A program made the position numbers and the translations under genes. From positions 1,407,001 to 1,471,000 of the forward strand of contig JALIZF010001939.1 in assembly GCA_029948255.1 (NCBI GenBank): a DNA stretch of 64,000 bases, read 5' to 3'. Source of the stretch: Telmatactis stephensoni (Eukaryota; Cnidaria; Anthozoa; Actiniaria; Isophelliidae). The first letter of the stretch is position 1. Each line of letters begins with the position of its first letter. The notes below the pieces were generated by a model that was not told the DNA's origin, made no database searches, and saw only the letters and a list, made by a program, of their open reading frames with translations. Shown piece by piece: positions 22,803-35,200 of this stretch.

Positions 22803-23915
22803 ACTTACCAACACTCTTTTATAACCACAACTTGTATATCCAGTGACCACTGACCTAGCCTGCGTGGCGGCTCTGAGAGGGGATTGGGGAGGAGGGAAAA
22901 GGGAAGGGGAGGGGGGAGGGGGAGGGGAGGAGGAAGAGGAGAAAGGGAGAGCCTGCACTCAACCCCCAGGTTTTCGTGTACAACCCACTTCAACTAACAC
23001 TTTTCTCGTGACGTTTTTTGACGTCACGAGAAAATCGCTGAAAAGCTCGAGCTTTGCACGAATAGTAAGCTGCTCGCTTCGCTCGCAGCAATAAATAAAT
23101 AAATAAATGAATGAATGAATGAATGAATGAATGAATGAATGAATGAATGAATGAATGAATGAATGAATGAATGAATGAATGAATGAATGAATGAATGAAT
23201 GAATGAATGAATGAATGAATGAATGAATGAATGAATGAATGAATGAATGAATGAATGAATGAATGAATGAATGAATGAATGAATGAATGAATGAATGAAT
23301 GAATGAATGAATAAATAAATAACCTCATACGTTGCTAGGAAACTAATTAGATGCTTCTGACATTTTGAATTTTTAGTGGGGTAATTTGTGACCAGTTTTA
23401 ATTTGCTAACTGATTATGCGCACGCATGTTCTTTTAGGCTCAAATGCTTTATTAATTTGATATCACTACTAACTCATTATCAAAATCTACACTATTCCAC
23501 AGTTTAGACAATCAGTTAATTATAAAAACAACAGCATGACATCCTTTCCAACAAACTCCTCACTCACCACTGCTTCTGCAGTTTGTCTCTGTAACATACT
23601 TTTTATAAGCAAATAGAAGTGGAAGCTTTGTAAGGGAAAACGTGCTTTTCTAAGTTGATATATATGTACGTTTCTGGGGCTAATATTAAAAACTTATACA
23701 TAACAGTTCTTTACCGACCAAATTGAGAAATTGTTTTCATGTTAAAATTGCATGCGAAAACTCATGCTCCATCCATTCACGGAGGTTTTGGTTCCTTTAC
23801 AGTGCAGCCACTTTAGTGTTCTATCCTTCTCTTCGTTGCTTAGCTAGATTACTTTAATGAATTGCTTTATCAGTTGACTCAATTGTGTTTGTAGTATTCA
23901 CTTTTTGTTTTTTTT
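22803..23915. repeat. (AATG)n microsatellite and gene C 3' flank
   Basis: GA-rich sequence at 22870-22950, then a short hairpin (TCTCGTGACG TTTTTTGACGTCACGAGA) at 23003-23033, then about 235 bp of AATG/ATGA repeats at 23089-23323. The ORF over the repeat is an artefact. From 23460 the sequence is the duplicated 3' flank shared with genes B and D. Confidence 0.9.
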
Positions 23916-26900
23916 TTACCAGGCTTTTGTTGCTAGCCAACCAATTTCAGTTGCGATCTTGATCACTTCTGTTGCGCATGCGTTAATGTGCTTAAACCTT
24001 TCGGTTCCCAATTTCACGTGCTCACGTTCTTTCCAGCGTGTTACTATGACAACAGCATTTTCCACTTGTGATACTTGTAGTAAGTGTAGCAATCTTTTGC
24101 CTCCTTTTTTTTCGCCGTTATCACGACAATTTTCAACGTACAACTTTTTCTCTTTATCGTAAATCCTGCACGCAAACATGTTGAATCTTGCATTTGCAAT
24201 CTTCTTCTCTTTTTTCAGTTGGGCCAGCACTTGTCCAACTTGGTCTTCAGATGCAACACGAGCAAGATGACCTTGGAATGAGCTCTTTGGGACTGTAACA
24301 GTTTGGCTGTGGATGATTTCAAATTCATCTCTTGGTTTTGTTGCTTCTGTAGCAGCATGATATGCAGCATATGCGGCTTTGTGTTTCCTGAGTTCAAAGT
24401 AGTTTTCAATCTTCTCCAAAAACAGTTCTACCTCTTCTGATGTCATTGGTTGAACCAGCTTATGTGACATTAACAACTTCAAGGCACATTCATTGATATT
24501 CTTAAATTTGTCAAGACCTAAGTAAACATCTCCATCCAAACATGTTACCATGACAATAACATTGACTACATTGATTTCATTTAGTAAATGTTCAAGTCTT
24601 GTTCCTGCTAAATATTCGCCTCCATCATCACTATCGTGAATAAAGTATCTGTTGTCAACGTCCAAACCTCTGTATGCCCAGATGATATTAGATAGTTCAG
24701 TATGGCGTAAACGTTTTGTAAAGTAACGAGCCACTTCGTCAGCTTTCTCTTTAGAATAAACTTCAGCAAAGTGAGCTCGAAATTTACTCTTCCGATCTGT
24801 TACGGCTTCTCCTTGGACATTGTACAGTGATTCTTCAACTTCTTTTTCTACTTTAGATGTATGTGCTGCAAAAAGATGGTTTCATACTTGCAGTTAGTCA
24901 CAGCTCTTTCAGTACGCTCTGTGTAATAACTAACAATCAGTTTGTTTTGGAGACTTTGCAGTCAGTTCAGTCAGTAATCAGTCTAATGTCTCACTTCTTT
25001 TTTCCCTCATATTTTTCTTTTACTCCTTTTCCATTTATTATCTAATATTCTCACTTTGCTCCTGTAGGGCATGACCAGTTCCTCAGAGAAATATCTTGCA
25101 TGCAGATGTTCACCTTCAGAAACGCTTACTGTAAACTCTACTTGGTCGCCAAGTAGTCTCCGCATCTCGTCAGTGACGATGACATTTTCAAGATCGGTGC
25201 TCAATTTGCCATTTCGGTACCTTTAAAAGTATGAAAATTCTGTTGCGATTATAATTATATGGAATCTGTAAATTGTTAAAAGTTCAGTATTCCATTTCCT
25301 TATGAATGAAAATAAAAAGTAATTACGCTAAGAACGGCATAGGGCTTATTTGCATAAAGGGATGTCCAAGCATCAAAGGTTCAAAGGTTCATTCATTTCC
25401 ACTCTAAATTAATTATTCATACAATAATATATATACATATAATTGTATAATGAATTAAATAATAGAAAAATGAAAGAATGTGGAGGATGCAAGAGAACAA
25501 CCCTAGGGGTTAAGCAGGCTCTTGCAACCTAAAAAAAAAGGGAGGAAAATCTATATGTAAAATGGAAGAGTTAATTTAGAACATACATTTGTACTAAATG
25601 TTGTTTTAGTTATTTAAAATAGGTTTTAATCAGTAAAACATTACCTTTTCCAGAAATCTTCGATTGCATCAGGATCCTGTATTCGTAGTTCGATTACTTC
25701 TGAACCCTCGCGTACAGCTTCTGCACTTACTCCATCAGGTAAAATAGCTTGAATGGCGTTCAACAGTGATCTGAGGTTGTCCTTATAGTCTTTATATTGG
25801 TCCAAAACAACGCCGCATGAGAAACAACAAGCTCCAGCCTTTGCTACGTTTATAAAGCACTTCACAGCAATATCTAAAAGTAGATTTTCAAAATTGAAAA
25901 CTAGTTTGATTATACAAGAATCATCTGATGGCGTAATGAATTTGGCCTAAGTGAAGTTCAATCATTTTTTATGCGGTTGTTCGCTCCACCCAACTCAAAA
26001 GGTTTGTGCTCTTTACTTCAAATCGTGGTTGATCTTAAAGCTCTGTTTTTAGACATTTGTAATTCATAACTCGATCGACCCAGCCAATTTTATCTACGCG
26101 TTAGTTTTCGATCGGTACTGAAAGGAGAAGGAGAAGAGCTGGGTAGATTTGCGCGCGCTTCTTTCATAACCTTTTATGTTTATTATGTTTTCGTATCTAG
26201 TATCTATAGTTTTTGAGAAAATTGGGTCAAGTTTTGGACAAAACTTACAATTGTACTGAATGTTATTTCCTTTTTGGATATAGTCGAAACGAATGTTCGA
26301 GATTTTTAACTAAATAAGAACTCCTGCAGCGTAATGTGCAGGAAGAAGTGCAAATTTATATCGGGAATGAGTCTGGTATCTTTCATTGCCGAGTTATAAT
26401 ATTTTTTTATTTTTTTTTAATTTAAAAAATCAATTCTATATAACTTTACAAATCAGTGATAATTCTACGAAATGCATGCCACGACTTGGTATAAACCGAC
26501 ATGAAATGAAACTGAAACATTAGGTTTGCCTGTCAATGTCAAACAAGTTCAGAAACATTCCGACTCGGGCAAGCAACACTTAATACTGAATCAGTTAAGT
26601 ATCGACACCAAAGAATGAACGAAACCCCAAAGAAACTGAGTCAGATCAGAGTTTTCACTAGAATTCGATCCAGGTATTATGCATGATATTAAGAAATTCG
26701 AGAGGCAGTCTGATTCAGCTGCCAAGCGTCAGTTGGCAAGATGGCGGTAAGCACTGACCCTGAAACTATTACTTCGCAAAACTCGAATTCAACTAGCTGT
26801 CAGCGTACATGCTATCCTATTCACGCATATTTACTGGCGGTAATTCATCGCTAATTAAGCTCTTTGAATTGAATTCTGTGCTATTTACAATTCCCATCCT

Positions 26901-27555
26901 ATGAAATGATGTTATTCTTTAAAAAATCCGTGCAAAACTAAAATGGTGCTTACCTCGGAATCCGTAAGGATAGTTCTTGAGTATCGCCTTCACTAACTGG
27001 GTCAGTGCGAATCTTTCCAATGCGTTCTTCCCATTCTTTCACGATGGATGGATCACTGTATTTGGTGAGTATCCTGCACAAAGCGTTGCTGATTTGCTTC
27101 CAATAGTCACTGAAATCCTTTTCAGAGAGATCTATTTTAATTACATGAGCATACGTTTCGTTGCGGTGATATTTTACTCTTGCTATATCTGCTTCCAAAC
27201 TTAAATCTGTATCTTGAGGAAGCTTATCCCATCCTGTGGACGGCTTCGTGAGGCTACAGATGTTTCTCAGCAGTTTGAACAATAATGTTAAATCAAAGTC
27301 CTTAGATGTTCCACAAGAAGATTTGGAAGGAAAAAGTGTTTTCCATTCGTCCTGATTCAATATCGTTTTTGCTTTGAGGTTCTTTAAAACTCCTTTGTAT
27401 AGAGTCTGCAACGCTCTTGCAAGATGTGAAGGGTTGTGAAAAGAATCGAACAATCCCCTGATGATCGGAGTCCCTTCGTCAACCAAGAGGATAGCTATTT
27501 TAAAAAAGCGATCTCGACCAGCAGATATGGGCTGTATGGCCGCAGCCGTGGCCAT
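23916..27555 (-). pseudogene. Gene C: HEPN / TRADD-N / double IMPACT-N, broken copy
   Basis: Exons match those of the intact genes: 26954-27555 (HEPN, ATG 27555, motif RNETYAH), 25645-25873 and 25055-25220 (TRADD-N-like), 23916-24865 (two IMPACT-N domains). Two lesions break the frame. One extra base near 26981, close to the 3' end of the HEPN exon, shifts the frame so that exon 2 would soon hit a stop. The TRADD second exon ends AAA|GTGAGA without the extra G present in genes A, D and E, so the join to the IMPACT exon is out of phase. The linker exon is not found. The C-terminal Lys tail is lost (stop after TKAW). A shorter product from either part is possible, and assembly error is not excluded. 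All splice sites remain recognisable. Confidence 0.75.
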
Positions 27556-29278
27556 GTTTCGCTTTCTCTTTTCCAGTTTACAATTTGTCACGCTTTCTAT
27601 TGAACTAGAGCAGTTTTAGTGTACTTGTTAAGGCGTTCTTGTTCAAAGCGACTGCTAAAGTTTGAATCAAGTCGAGAACCTTCGATCTTCCTCTCTTTCC
27701 CGGAAATTTGGAATAAGACGCATAATTATTTCGTTCCAGGGGTCAACGTTTCTTTTGGTCGGCGCCAGTACCAAACCTCCCAAGTGAAGCAACAGGTACA
27801 GGTTCTTTAAACCAATAAACTGATTTCTTTTTGAAGATTGACCAAAGCTTGGTTTAGGTTTCGATGAATATTTCTTAAACTTTCGAGTAAATTTGAAGGC
27901 AGTTATGAACAACTCCGAACAACTCCCTTTGACAGCTCATCAGCCAGTTTTTCTTAAGCTTGGTCTTGCCGACCACGCAAATTGCTTTCCCCCTTTCAGT
28001 CCAATATTCTCATAATGAAAATTCGAAATTGTTTAAGAAATAGAAAATGCGCGCGCATGTGCTGTGCGGTAGATGAGCACGAAGGGATTTTTCGCTAATC
28101 TTCTATTGGGCCGTCTTAAATCTCACATTCACTACCTCTACATTGAATAAATGAGAACACGAAATTGTTAAGAAAAGCAAAAGACGTAAACGAGTGCTTA
28201 TTAGCAATCGCGTATTCTGGTCAATCGTCAAGTGCTCTAAACCTGCACACAGCACAAAGGGAATGTTTCTTTCATAAAATACATCGTTTTGGAGCACATT
28301 CAACATTAATTTATCAAAAAATGCGCGTATGCTGTGTCCATATAGAGTTCGCAGTATACGCTTCCTTTGTTCAATGACAGCGCGTTTATCTTACGATGGT
28401 TGATTTATAAGAATTTTTATAGAACAAAGGAACTGTAATTATGATATCTGTAATTACGGTACAGCGAAAGAGGCAATTTATACTCGATCACTCGCGGGAA
28501 ACAGTTTTTTATTTATTTGATGTTTGAATCAGGACATTTTCCAATTGTCAGTGCAGAGCTATCCTGCAAGCAGATGTTTGCTCGAAAAGTCAAAAGAAAC
28601 ATTTTCTCACACTCGAAGTTGTTTGTTTGTTTGTATGTTTGTTTCTGTTTTGTTTGCTTGTTTGGTTTGTTGTTTGTTTGAGTATGCATATGAGTCAGCT
28701 CGTCATCATAACCTCATACGTTGCTAGGCAACTAATTAGATGCTTTTGAATTTTTTTAGTGGGGTAATTTGTGACCAGTTTTAATTTGCTAGCATTATGC
28801 GCACGCATGTTTGCAGGCTCAAATGCTTTATTAATCAGATATCACTACTAACTCATTATCAAATTCTACACTATTCCAGTTTAAACAATCAGTTAATTAT
28901 AAAAACAACAGCATGACATCCGTTCCAACAAACTCCTTACTCACTCACCACTGCTGCTGCAGTTTGTCTCTGTAACATACTTTTTATAAGCAAATAAAAG
29001 TGAAAGCTTTGTGAGGGAAAACGTGCTATTCTAAGTTGATATATATGTACGTTTCTAGGGCTAATATTAAAAAATTATACATAACAGTTCTTTACCGACC
29101 AAATTGAGTAATTGTTTTCGTGTTAAAATTGCATGCGAAAACTCATGCTCCATCCATTCACGGAGGTTTTGGTTCCTTTACAGTGCAGCCACGTTAGTGT
29201 TCTATCCTTCTCTTCGTTGCTTAGCTAGATTACTTTAATGAATTGCTTTATCAGTTGACTCAGTTGTGTTTGTTTTAT
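27556..29278. other. Gene C 5' flank and gene D 3' flank; no gene seen
   Basis: The first part is homologous to the 5' flank of gene B but lacks its foldback element. From about 28700 the sequence matches the segment at 23325-23900, the shared 3' flank. The (GTTT)n-like run at 28617-28680 has a counterpart at 19205-19270. Confidence 0.65.
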
Positions 29279-32200
29279 TCACTTCTTGGTAGACTTGGCT
29301 TTGCCCTTTTTCTTCGATTCCTTTTTCTCGACACCGCTGGCTTTTGTTGCGAACCAACCAAGCTCAGTAGTGGCCATCTTGATTACTTCTGTTGCGCATG
29401 CGTTAATGTACTTGAACCTATCGGTTCCTAATTTCACGTGTTCACTTTCTTTCCAGCGCGTTACTATGACAACAGCATTTTCTATGTTGGATGTTTGCAG
29501 TAAGTGTAGCAATCTTTTGCCTCCTTCGTTCTCACCGTCATCATGATAATTTTCAAAGTACGCCTTTTTCTCTTCGTCATAAATCCTGTACGCAAACATG
29601 TTGAATCTTGCATTTGCAATTTTCTTCTCTTTTTTCAGTTGGGCCAGTACTTGATCAACTTGGTCTTCAGATGCAACACGAGCAAGATGACCTTGGAATG
29701 AGCTCTTTGGGACTGTAACAGTTTTGCTATGGATAATTTCAAATTCATCTTTTGGTTTTGTTGCTTCTGTAGCAGCCTGATATGCAGCATGTGCGAGTTT
29801 CTGTTTCCTGAGTTCAAAGTACTTTTCTATCTTCTCCAAAAACAGTTCTACCTCTTCTGATGTCATTGGTTGAACCAGCTCATTTGACATTAACAACTTC
29901 AAGGCACATTCATTGATATTCTTAAATTTGTCAAGACCTAAATAAACATCTCCATCCAAACATGTTACTATGACAATAACATTGACTACATTGATTTCAT
30001 TTAGTAAATATTCAAGTCTTCTTCCTGCTAAATATTCGCCTCCATCATCACTATCGTGAATAAAGGATCTCTTGTCAGCGTCCAAACCTCTGTAAGCCCA
30101 GATGATATTAGATAGTTCAGTATGGCGAAGACTTTTTGTGAAGTAATTCAGCACTTGGTCAGCTTGGTCCTTGGAAGTGACCTCAGCGAAATGAGCTTGG
30201 AATTCGCTCTTACGATCTGTGATGGTTTTTCCGTGGACAATGCACAGTGATAGTTCTTCAATTGTTTCTACAACCTCTTCGACTTCTTTTTCTACTTTAG
30301 ATGTATATGCTGCAAAAAGATGGTTTAATACTTGCAATTAGTGACAGATCATTCCCTACTCTCTGCATGTGTTCTTGTTTTGGGCATTGCAATGAGTCCA
30401 GTCAGTAATCCTTGGTTTAATGTCGCACTTTTTTCATATTTTTCTTTTCTAACTTTCTCATCAATTAATCTAATATACTCACCTTTGATATGGTGGTACA
30501 TCAGTTCTTGCATTGATTCTGTTATTTGTACGAATTCCTTTCTTGCTCCTGTTTTTGCTCCTGGTACTTCTTCGACGTCCTTGCCTGGTTCAGATTCAAG
30601 TGCTGAAAGATTGTTTATACTTGAAATTAGTTAAACCTTTACTTTATCCCGCAAAAGGTCGTTGCAGTATAAAGAAACAAAGGATCTTAATGAACTTGAA
30701 CACATTTTTATTTTAAACCAGAACAGTTTACAACCAGACATTGTGTAATCAATCATGTTAAAATGTCCGGCACTCGAACAAACCTCGAAGCATTCTAGTT
30801 CTGATGAAGCCTTTATGTTCTTCAAAATTTGTGCCGGAATTCTTGTCCCCTGGCGGATATATGTCCTCAGGGACGGATTTAGGGGAGGGGTGCAGGGGGT
30901 GCGCACCCCCTCCTGAGACGACTTTAAGTCCTCTTTTCTCAGTATTTTTCCAAAATATCCTCTCGGCAGTTTCCAATTTATCGATGGTGCACCCCCTCCT
31001 GAAGACAGTGCACTCCCTCTTGAAGATAATCCTGGATCCGCCCCTGGATGACGACAGGTTTCTTCGATATAGCAAGCGTTACATGCTACACACACGAATA
31101 CGGCTTTATAGTTCAGTCTAGGGCTGTTGCTCCAAAAATCTAAACGTTGCTCAAAAGCTTTTTTTCCCCTTTTCTATTCATCAGTATCTAATATGCTCAC
31201 CTTTTTTCTTGTAGGGTATCAATTCCTTTAAGAAGTCTCTTGCATACAGATATTCATCTTTAGAAAGAGTGCATGTGAGGTCTAGGTCTCGGTCGCCAAG
31301 TTTCCTTATTTCTTTCTTCAGGACTTTTATAAGATCGTTTCTCAGTTTCTCAGTTTTGTACCTTAAGAAATGATAAATTCATTTTCATTGTGATGAATAA
31401 CAGGGCCCAGATGTTCGAAACGATTAACTCTAAACCAGGATTAAATCTAAAGAAAACCATTGGCGTTAACCCAGGATTAAATCTAAAGAAAATCATTGGT
31501 GTTAACCCAGAGTTAAATCTAAAGAAAACCATTGGCGTTAACCCAGGATTAAATCTAAAGAAAACCATTGGCGTTAACCCAGGATTAAATCTAAAGAAAA
31601 CCATTGGCGTTAACCCAGGATTAAATCTAAAGAAAACCATTGGCGTTAACCCAGGATTAAATCTAAAGAAAACCATTGGCGTTGGATTAAATCTAAAGAA
31701 AACCATTGGTGTTAACCCAGGATTAAATCTAAAGAAAACCATTGGCGTTAACCCAGGATTAAATCTAAAGAAAACCATTGGCGTTAACCCAGGATTAAAT
31801 CTAAAGAAAACCATTGGCGTTGGATTAAATCTAAAGAAAACCATTGGCGTTAACCCAGGATTAAATCTAAAGAAAACCATTGGCGTTAACCCAGGATTAA
31901 ATCTAAAGAAAACCATTGGCGTTAACCCAGGATTAAATCTAAAGAAAACCATTGGCGTTAACCCAGGATTAAATCTAAAGAAAACCATTGGCGTTAACCC
32001 AGGATTAAATCGAAAGAAAATCATTGATTTTAACCCAGGATTAAATCGAAAGAAAACCATTCATTTTAACCCAGGATTAAATCTAAAGAAAACCATTCAT
32101 TTTAATCCAGGATTAAATCGAAAGAGAACCATTGATGTTAACCCAAGAGTCAATATAAAGAAAACCACATTCATTTTAACCCAGGAGTAAATCTAAAAAA

Positions 32201-35200
32201 ACATCCATTTTTAATGCAGGATTAACGCTAATCATCCTTCGAACAAAGATCTAAAAATAGTCTTCTATGGTGCTTTGAAAAGAGCATGAGTTTTTGGTCG
32301 CGGTATTTCAGTGATATGAAGCGCATCAGTTCTGTATTGGAATTTTGTTTAAGGCTGTAGTCTTCCTTTCAATTGATCATTCTGTCTTCCTTGTTTCCTA
32401 TTAAATTGCGATTTCGTATCATTTCGTCACGGAATGCACCTGTTCGACACAAGGGCGTAGCGAGGCCTGAGCAAAAGGGAGGCAATTTTCTTGAGACCCT
32501 TTCAAGAGCTTCCATTGCAGTCAATGGGGATGGTTAAATTTCAAGGCCACGTTCCCGCCCAAATATATATGCTATTTCCTCAGGAATATATAACGATTTG
32601 GGACAAAAGCACATGGGAATTTGTCCAGCATCGAAGTAAAATAAATAAATAAATAAATCCTCTACTTTTTCGCCCTTTTTCCCACCCACGTCGTTTCTTT
32701 GTTACCAAAATATGCAGAGTTTTGATGCTTAGTAATGTGAACAGCAAAAGAACCCAAAATTTTTTGATTTTTGGTTCTACGTACACACAACACATCACAT
32801 ATGTGTATGACCATCACAAGAATTCTCGATTGTGATTGGTCGGCTACGTATGACTTTTTTGAAAAGGCGAAATCCCTTTGCTTGCAAAAAAGGTGAAGTC
32901 AAGGGTGTTACGTTGTGTTATGTTGTTGTTCTTTGTTAGACTTTCGTTTTGTTTTTGAATCAGCTCGGCAGACTACAGTCCAAATAGGATCAGTGGATAT
33001 TCAAACGCGAACGAGAGCAAATTCAGTCTAAAAGATCGTCGAGTCAAAAAGTTTAAAAACATTAAAACTCAAAGAATAAATTAAATATCTACACTAATGT
33101 GTAAATTATGTATAAGTCAACATGAGTGAAATAAAGAAGTTGTAAAGAATACTTTGTGGGGACTCTTTAGCCACGGGGGGGAGTCCTTTCGGAAAAGGGC
33201 GGAGATGCTCGTCGTACCTTTTAGGGATCAAAATCAGCGATCTGGTACCTTTTTGGGTGTCTCAAACTTTAGTGGACTTACCAGAGACTAAGCTGGTACC
33301 TTTTTGGGGTATTTTTCAGTAAATAAGTCGCGGCAGATAGGCATTGCAGCTGCGGTTTAACCATTAGACTTTTTCTCCACACTCTTCGATAAAGGAATTT
33401 TCATGTTTAAGATTCGTTCAATCATTTGTTTTTAAGTTGGTACCTTTTAGGCGTAAAAATCTTGTGTTGCCACGCCCACCTTAATAAGACTCAGGTTCCT
33501 TTTTAGGGGTATTTCCAAAATATCCGACGAGCATCCCTACCCTCCAATACGGAGTCTCCCCCGCGGGCTCTTCAGTAGCCTGTTATGAAAAAAGGGCTAT
33601 GGCTGTACTAGTAATGAGCTAGAAGCTCTAAACTATTATTACCTTTGCCAGAGATCTTCGAGTGCTTCAAGATCCAATACTCGTAGCACAATCTCTACAG
33701 ACCCTTCGCGCATTTCTTGCACTATGATTCCCGCAGTAGGTAAAATAGCATCTTTGATGGCACTCAACAGTGATATAGGTTCCTCTTTATATTGGTCCAT
33801 GACAACATAGCTAGCCAAACCCAAGAAAACAGCTTTAATAACTAATGCTAGGAAATGAAAAAAATGAACATCCAAATTAGTTAGCGTTTTGGAACTTACA
33901 TTTTGGATTGCCTGCGGGCTCAAAGTGTGTTTCACCGGAATGATAATCTGCGGCTAGCATCGAAGTGAGCCACTACACTTGCAGTCCATCAATTAACTTG
34001 ATTTCTTGAAATATCTACATCTATTTAATTTTCAAACGAATTCAGTAAACAAATCATGCGTTTCACGACTACCAGTTTCTCTCATATAAGGTATTCTCTA
34101 ATTATATAATACTTTGTAATTGATATGTAATGCGCGCTCTGACTATAGATTGTTGAATCTTACGCTTGCTCTGATTGCTTGAAATGAATATTAATATTAT
34201 GTAAACCATATTAATGTCAGTAATATTTGAAACACGAGGGCAAGTGTTTCATCGGGGCTTCAAACACGAGAAAACATTTGAAAACATGCACGAGGCCTCG
34301 AGGCCGTTAGGCCGAGTGCTTTTATTGTCTGAGCACGAGTCAGTGTTTTCAAATGGCTCTAACGAGTAAGAGGGTGTTTACATGGCACTAAGATCATCCT
34401 AGCACTAGGATCATCCTAGCAGGCGAATCATATCCTACCTGCTATACATTTACTGCATTCTGTTTACGTGGAAATTTGTGTATGCAGTAAATAAACACCC
34501 CCTAATACTAATGACCAACAGTCCCAACAATATAATGAATTATTCTCAAGCGAATTCCCAGAAGGAAATCCTAAACAGTTGCTTTATAACATAGTTTATT
34601 AACTATGTTTATAACGACAATAATGTTAATGACTTTGTCATAACGGACAAAACGGTTTTTGATTGAAAATTTTTCTTTGGTTGAATCAGTAGTATATCTA
34701 GGCTAAGCATGGGATCAGGAGTGCAGAAGGTCTCGGGTTCGAATCTCACAGTCATTTATCGAAAGATTTTTTTCGCCAAGATTTTGCTACTTGATACATG
34801 ATTTCAGCACTGGGGAGAAAAATTCTAAGAATTAGGGGATGTTTACATGACACTAGGACCATTTTTTACGGGCATTTTCGCAAAATATGCGATCATTAGA
34901 AAACTGCTCAACTTTTTTTCTTTATTTTTGCTGAGGACCATAACTGATTAATACACTATAAGCACACGGATTGTCATGCTCATTGAAAACTTTTTAGGTG
35001 GTTTAAAATATGCACAAAGGTAAGTAAATATTGAAGCGATGTCGATGATTTTGTGCTCTCTACGATTTATCATGAGCAAACGAAATTCTTTTGAACTGAA
35101 TTCTGTGACGCGCACAATTTGAAACGTATAATAATTTTCACTATTGTTAACCAAGCGCAGTCAATGTGTGCATGGTGTACAAGAATTCTTTGTTGATAAG

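Noticed and set aside
22990..23328. His/Ser/Phe/Ile repeat ORF
   Set aside because: Arises from the (AATG)n microsatellite.
31390..32190. 266-aa repetitive ORF (and its antisense twin)
   Set aside because: It is the 36-bp intronic minisatellite; both strands are open because the unit length is a multiple of 3.
31426..32200. CRISPR-like regular repeats
   Set aside because: Units are directly adjacent with no unique spacers, and the context is a eukaryotic intron.
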